NCBI GenBank assembly: GCA_014381035.1
Contig: JACMIS010000711.1
Span: 1 to 8,233, forward strand
Direction: 5' to 3'
From: Armatimonadota bacterium
GTDB taxonomy: Bacteria; Armatimonadota; Armatimonadia; Armatimonadales; Armatimonadaceae
DNA: 8,233 bases
The notes below the pieces were generated by a model. That model had not been told where the DNA came from. It did not search any database and saw only the letters and a list, made by a program, of their open reading frames with translations. The translations under genes were made by a program, and so were the position numbers. Shown in pieces: positions 4,888 to 8,233 of the stretch. Position 1 is the first letter of the stretch; each line of letters begins with the position of its first letter.

Positions 4888-6629
4888 TCAGTGACGAACT
4901 GAAAGCGGCTTTTGCCGAGTGCGATCATGCCGATGCTCCCGTACTGCTCGCAAAACTGACCGAACGCCTCGGCGGTGTTGGTTCGGTACAGAACGTACTT
5001 TCGGAGATCGAATCGGCTTCTACCGAGTCGCCTACCTTTGATGCTCTCCCCCGGTCGCTGACCCCGGAACTGCTGCCGGTCCCGAGGTTCGATGTCGCTC
5101 TGCTCCCCACCGAACTGCGCGACTGGACGCGTGATATCGCCGAACGCGGGTCATTTCCTATCGAGTACGTCGCAGTGTCCGCCATGGTCGCCTTATCCTC
5201 CGTGGTCGGGCGGCGGTGTGGCATCAAGCCCAAGAGGCACGACGACTGGCTCGCCGTGCCGAATCTATGGGGGATGATCGTCGGCAAGCCCGGCGTGTTC
5301 AAATCGCCTGCGCTTGCGGAAGCACTCAAACCACTACACCGGCTGGAGTCTGCCGCCCGCGATAGACATAATGCCGAGTTGATGGACTACGAAGCACAGA
5401 AGCAGGTCAACGATGCTATGGCGAAGGCTGCGAAATCGAAACTCGAAGCCCACGCGAAGAGTGGAAAAGCATCATAGGAAACCTTAATCGAACTCGCAAA
5501 ACAGAGTGCGGTGCCTGACGGTGTGAAGCCATCTTGTAACCGGTACATCATGAATGATGTGTCCTCGGAGAAAGCACAGGAACTGCTCGCCGAAAATATA
5601 TACGGCATGTTGTTCCTCCGCGACGAACTGTCGGGCTATCTCAAGACGCTCGACAAGCAGGGGCATGAAAACGACCGGGCGTTCTACCTGGAGTGCTGGG
5701 ACGGGACGCGCAGTTACACCTCGGATCGGATCGGACGGGGCACGACATACTGCGAGGCGGCGTGCCTGTCCATGCTCGGCACGATCCAGCCGGGGGTGCT
5801 GTCGCGGCACCTGAAAGGGGTGACCACGGGCGAGACAGCGGACGGCCTGATGCCCCGTTTCCAATTGATGGTGTACCCCGACGCCGCCCCCCGGTTTGTT
5901 AATGTGGACCGCTACCCGAACACCGAGGCGAAGAACACCGCGTATGAGGTATTTACCCGACTCCCAGAACTCGATCCAGCAAGCATTGAAGCCACCAGCG
6001 ACGGCGGCGGCACTATCCCCTATCTGCGATTTGATTCCGATGCACAGGCTATCTTTGACGCGTGGCGTGAAATGCTGGAGAACCGTCTGCGGTCGGATTC
6101 GGAATCCCCCGCACTAACAGAGCATTTGGCGAAATACCGTTCGCTTATGCCGTCGCTCGCCCTGCTACTGCATCTGGCTGGAAACGGTAGCGGTCCCGTC
6201 CCGTTAGATTGCGCCGCGCGTGCCATCCGCTGGTGTGAACTGCTGGAAGCCCATGCAAGGCGGGTGTACGGGGCGGCGTTCGATGCGCCGATGGAAGCCG
6301 CCGAGCAACTGGCGACGCGCATCAAGCAGTCGCTCGCCAACCCGTTCACGGTGCGCGAGGTAGTGCGCAAAGGTTGGGGCGGTCTGTCCACCCTGGAAAC
6401 GGTGAAGCAAGCATTGGGCGTTCTGGAGGATCGCGGGTGGGTGTCGGTCGTGGACCGAAAACCGGACGGCGGGGGGCGTACATCAGAACAGGTATGGATC
6501 AATCCCGCCTTGCGCAAGGACGGTGAAACGGAAAACGAAAAATCAGAATACCTACTTTCACCTACTGACAAAACTGACAAAACTCCCGATCATCTCTCCG
6601 AACCCGTCTATGAGGAGGGCGATATATGA
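4884..6629 (+). pseudogene. DUF3987 helicase-like ATPase interrupted by an in-frame TAG
   Basis: The reading frame runs from ATG 4884 (GGAGG at 4870) to TGA 6629, with a single TAG at 5475-5477 (codon 198). Both sides stay in the same frame and together match the DUF3987 layout. Before the stop are WGMIVGKPGVFKSP with Walker A G-K-P-G-V-F-K-S (134-141) and a Lys/Ala-rich helix. After it come RYIMNDVSSEK, Walker B-like MLFLRDE (D247, E248), a D-R-I-G-R-G-T loop and GTIQPG. A winged-helix-like part and a TDKTDKTP tail end the protein. Full length would be about 581 residues. Such proteins accompany AEP primases on mobile elements and are thought to unwind DNA at the origin. As written, translation yields a 197-residue fragment with Walker A but no Walker B. 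A point change from CAG, GAG or AAG would explain the stop. Confidence 0.85.
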
Positions 6630-6946
6630 CGCCGACTGCGTTCGTGACCGAGTGCGGGCGGCGGGGCATCCGCCTGTCGCTCAGTCCTCCCTCCGGTCCC
6701 GGCGAACTCCCCCGCGTCCATTACCGGGCGGCGCGGGGGAGGCTTTCGCCGCGCGTGCTGGAGACGATCAAGCGACACAAAGCCGCCATCATCGCCGCGC
6801 TTGAGGCGGAATCCGGCGTGTGGCACCTGCCGGACGGGCGGAAACTCTACCGGCACCACGACGGGTGGGGTTATGTTCCTCCGGGGGCAGATCCCGCCGA
6901 TCATCTCGCTAACTTCCCGCCCGGTTACCACCTGCGGCGGGAATGA
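6626..6946 (+). CDS. small protein with TubC-docking-like N-terminal domain
   Basis: This 106-residue protein starts at ATG 6626, with GAGGAGGG (6611-6618) at 7-nt spacing and an ATGA overlap with the DUF3987 gene. Residues 12-60 follow the pattern of TubC N-terminal docking-like domains: an early RRGIRLSLS strand, then GRLSPRVLETIKRHKAAIIA, where L-S-P-x-x-L, a helix, and H-K-A-x-I-x-x-x-L are typical. The C-terminal part (VWHLPDGRKLYRHHDGWGYV, then PGADP) is rich in aromatic and His residues and ends basic. On mobile elements such domains appear as short stand-alone proteins beside primase/helicase genes rather than in peptide synthetases. A protein-protein adaptor role for the replication proteins is inferred. 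Reading frame is very likely real; the domain call is by eye. Confidence 0.75.
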   Translation: MTPTAFVTECGRRGIRLSLSPPSGPGELPRVHYRAARGRLSPRVLETIKRHKAAIIAALEAESGVWHLPDGRKLYRHHDGWGYVPPGADPADHLANFPPGYHLRRE

Positions 6947-6947
6947 C

Positions 6948-6956
6948 AAAGGAGGG
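6948..6956 (+). promoter_or_regulatory. orphan Shine-Dalgarno past the end of the operon
   Basis: AAGGAGGGG is a near-ideal ribosome site just after the stop at 6946. The only frames it could serve are trivial: a GTG at 6957 too close to it, then six codons and TAG. What follows is the 3' end of a leftward gene. It may mark where the next operon gene was lost or replaced. Confidence 0.4.
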
Positions 6957-6973
6957 GTGAATAAGAGACGCGC

Positions 6974-7501
6974 TTAGGGTGCCTTCGGTGCCGCCGTCTG
7001 ATTCGCCAGAACCCATTTCCCGTCCGGCAACCGGGCGAACTGATCTTTCTTGCGCCTCAGCAGCGAATCGATCATGTGACGCCGCTTGTACTCGCCGTCG
7101 ACGCGCGTCGTCCAGCCGACGGCGAGCATGGCATTCACGATGTCGTTAGAGTCCATCGACGTGCCTCCCACGCCTTCCAGCACCCGCACGATGTAATCCG
7201 CCATCTGCTGACCGGGGGGCGGGATCACCGGGCGGCGTCTGCCGGTTGCGGGCGGTGTTTCGTCCAGCGGGGGCGGGGCGTCTCCGCTGGAAGGGTTCGG
7301 GTTGTCGTCTGCATCGGCAGGTGGGGAGGGCGGTACGGACGCCGCGCCGGTCGCAACCGCGTTGCTATCGCCGCCGCTTCCTGTCGGTGTGACGCTCCCC
7401 GTGAGCGTCTTATACAGGCGCAGGAACTCGATGAGTGTGTCGATGCGTTCGGGCGAGTCGAGGGCGATGTTCCTACCCTCCATGCTGAAACTGAATCCCA
7501 T
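6974..7501 (-). CDS. winged-helix-like protein with Pro-rich linker, leftward
   Basis: The start is taken at the ATG whose complement ends at 7501, preceded on the minus strand by AAAGGAA at 9-nt spacing. The frame is open further up to a TTG at 7624, but that part is low-complexity and has no ribosome site. The product is 175 residues. It has an N-terminal segment with a helix (SPERIDTLIEFLRLYKTL, 16-33), a disordered Gly/Ser then Pro/Asp linker (35-98), and a C-terminal domain (100-165). In that last domain, a helix ending VLEGVGG, D-S-N-D-I-V-N-A-M, V-G-W-T-T, and F-A-R-L-P-D-G-K-W-V-L resemble a winged helix of the HARE-HTH type. This is the only leftward gene and faces away from the nuclease gene, so a DNA-binding regulator is plausible. 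Target unknown. Confidence 0.75.
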   Translation of the reverse strand: MGFSFSMEGRNIALDSPERIDTLIEFLRLYKTLTGSVTPTGSGGDSNAVATGAASVPPSPPADADDNPNPSSGDAPPPLDETPPATGRRRPVIPPPGQQMADYIVRVLEGVGGTSMDSNDIVNAMLAVGWTTRVDGEYKRRHMIDSLLRRKKDQFARLPDGKWVLANQTAAPKAP

Positions 7502-7654
7502 AGCGGCGGTTTCCTTTGTGTCGCGCCTTCGCCGGTCGAAGCGGTGGGGCGGGCAAGCGAGCGTTGGCGGGGTATTACGCGGCGGCGTGCCCGTATCCTT
7601 CGGAGGGGAAAAAGAAGTGCTCAACTATTTAGAGGGGAGAGGAATGGGAGCGAA
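7502..7654. promoter_or_regulatory. divergent intergenic region with MGAK minicistron
   Basis: This gap separates the divergent winged-helix and nuclease genes and should hold promoters for both, though I see no clear -35/-10 boxes. It contains the short inverted repeat CTTCG-CCGGT-CGAAG (7527-7541). At its right end AGAGGGGAGAGG (7631-7642) precedes ATG 7644, which opens a four-codon frame M-G-A-K ending TGA at 7658. That stop overlaps the nuclease start (ATGA), so the minicistron may couple translation into the nuclease. Confidence 0.4.
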
Positions 7655-8173
7655 ATGAAAACACGAACGCAGCGATCCCCGCGGATCGTCCAGCCGCATA
7701 TACCGGGACTCGCGCGGGTAGATAAAGCCCCAACCGTGCCGAAGATCAAGGAAAGTGCGCTCGTCTCACAGATTCGCGCGACGCTCGCCAACGTGGGGTA
7801 CGCCACGTTCGAGGTCGGACAGGCGCGGCAGAAAGTGAAATGCCCGAACGAGGATTGCGGCGAGGTGTTCTATCCTACCGGTTTCGCGGGGACACGCCGG
7901 GCACTCCTGACCTGCTCGCCTATCGCAACGCCGAAGGGTTCCCGGTTGTATCGATCCTGCTGGAAGTCAAAACCGACAAGGGGCGGGTCCGCGCGAAACA
8001 ACGGGTACTCGCGGATTCGGGCAGGAGTTACATCGTCCGGTCCTGCGCCGACGCCGTGGAAGCCGTGCGGGATGCGGAGGAACGGCGCGAAGGCGCGCGT
8101 GGACTGGCAGTTCACGACCGCCGATGCCCGCGTCAAGTTGAAGCGACTAGATCCTAAAATACTAACAAGTTAG
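7655..8173 (+). pseudogene. VRR-NUC (PD-(D/E)xK) nuclease, doubly frameshifted
   Basis: Starting at ATG 7655, the first 77 residues carry the VRR-NUC opening helix with E33 (ESALVSQIRATLANVGY) and a CPNEDC pair. The catalytic core lies in the -1 frame from 7885: R-G-D-T-P-G-T-P-D-L-L (metal-binding D at 7909), then LLEVKTDKGR with the E-x-K at 7963-7971, the typical Q, and YIVRSCADAVEAV. The family-like C-terminus (VDWQFTTADARVKLKRL) is back in the original frame, ending TAG 8173; the middle frame alone ends TAA 8157. So two compensating shifts, near 7885 and near 8090-8102, are needed for a protein of about 172 residues. VRR-NUC enzymes cut branched or junction DNA, which fits a replication or recombination role here. 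Family identity is good; the second shift is less certain than the first, and a short product from ATG 7840 would lack E33. Confidence 0.8.
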
Positions 8174-8183
8174 AACACTAGTG
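8162..8183. repeat. palindromes at the end of the nuclease gene
   Basis: CTAACAAGTTAG (8162-8173) is a perfect inverted repeat with a 2-nt centre and includes the TAG stop. CACTAGTG (8176-8183) is an 8-bp perfect palindrome. No T-run follows, so neither is a clear terminator. They could be protein-binding sites or chance. Confidence 0.3.
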
Positions 8184-8203
8184 ACGCAGGCAAACGGCGT
8201 CTG

Positions 8204-8233
8204 ATGAAACGGGATTTTGGCGCCCATGGCTCC
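8204..8233 (+). CDS. possible start of a further gene, cut by the window edge
   Basis: From ATG 8204 the frame reads MKRDFGAHGS and stays open to the window end. Only a weak CAGG (8187-8190) lies upstream, so this is a tentative start in otherwise empty sequence after the nuclease gene. Confidence 0.2.
   Translation, partial: MKRDFGAHGS

Noticed and set aside
6561..6585. Tandem ACTGACAAA repeats near the end of the ATPase gene
   Set aside because: They encode the TDKTDKT tail that I regard as typical of this protein type, so the repeat is explained by coding.
3284..7543. 12-bp repeat CCGGTCGAAGCG at 3284 and 7532
   Set aside because: About two chance 12-mer matches are expected in a window this long, and GC bias raises that; contexts differ.
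7076..7654. Long rightward frame leading into the nuclease
   Set aside because: It lies opposite the winged-helix gene and is His/Arg/Cys-rich; only the part from ATG 7655 is credible.
1..8233. CRISPR array, rRNA, insertion sequence ends, iterons
   Set aside because: No regularly spaced repeats, rRNA-like stretches, transposase motifs or terminal inverted repeats were seen.

Overview
This 8.2 kb window looks like the left part of an integrated mobile element in a high-GC bacterium. A tRNA-Thr(GGU) gene with its own sigma70-type promoter sits at the left edge. It is followed by an intact tyrosine recombinase and then a rightward set of small genes and replication-type genes. The combination of an AEP-type primase, a DUF3987 helicase-like ATPase ending in a TDKTDKTP tail, a VRR-NUC nuclease, a tRNA without encoded CCA and about 60-67% GC resembles elements seen in Planctomycetes (Gemmata-like). 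That assignment is inference from style of content, not from a database match. No second copy of the tRNA 3' end is visible, so the far end of the element is probably beyond the window.

Layout. Positions 1-230 hold the tRNA promoter, the tRNA-Thr and an imperfect hairpin that may belong to the attachment region. Positions 230-1420 encode the integrase, whose last 45 or so residues run beyond the usual family end. Positions 1296-2720 hold an unrecognised 474-residue gene of clearly lower GC (cargo or foreign DNA), starting inside the integrase tail. Positions 2769-2803 form a strong intrinsic-terminator hairpin whose right arm also carries the Shine-Dalgarno (SD) sequence of the next small gene (2804-3037). 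That gene overlaps a 55-residue helix-turn-helix candidate (3027-3194). A GC-rich spacer of about 200 bp with two hairpins follows.

Positions 3401-6946 form a tightly coupled rightward operon: two small proteins, the primase, the DUF3987 ATPase and a small TubC-docking-like protein, with start/stop overlaps at every junction. Positions 7501-6974 hold a leftward winged-helix protein. Positions 7655-8173 hold a rightward VRR-NUC nuclease.

The most striking pattern is that all three large replication/repair genes are interrupted. The primase needs a +1 shift at a CCCC run, the DUF3987 gene has an in-frame TAG, and the nuclease needs a -1 and later a +1 shift. The integrase and all small genes read intact. 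This suggests a decaying element, local sequence errors, or (less likely) recoding. The intact genes would serve integration (integrase), control (HTH, winged helix) and autonomous replication (primase plus ATPase, with the nuclease processing branched DNA).
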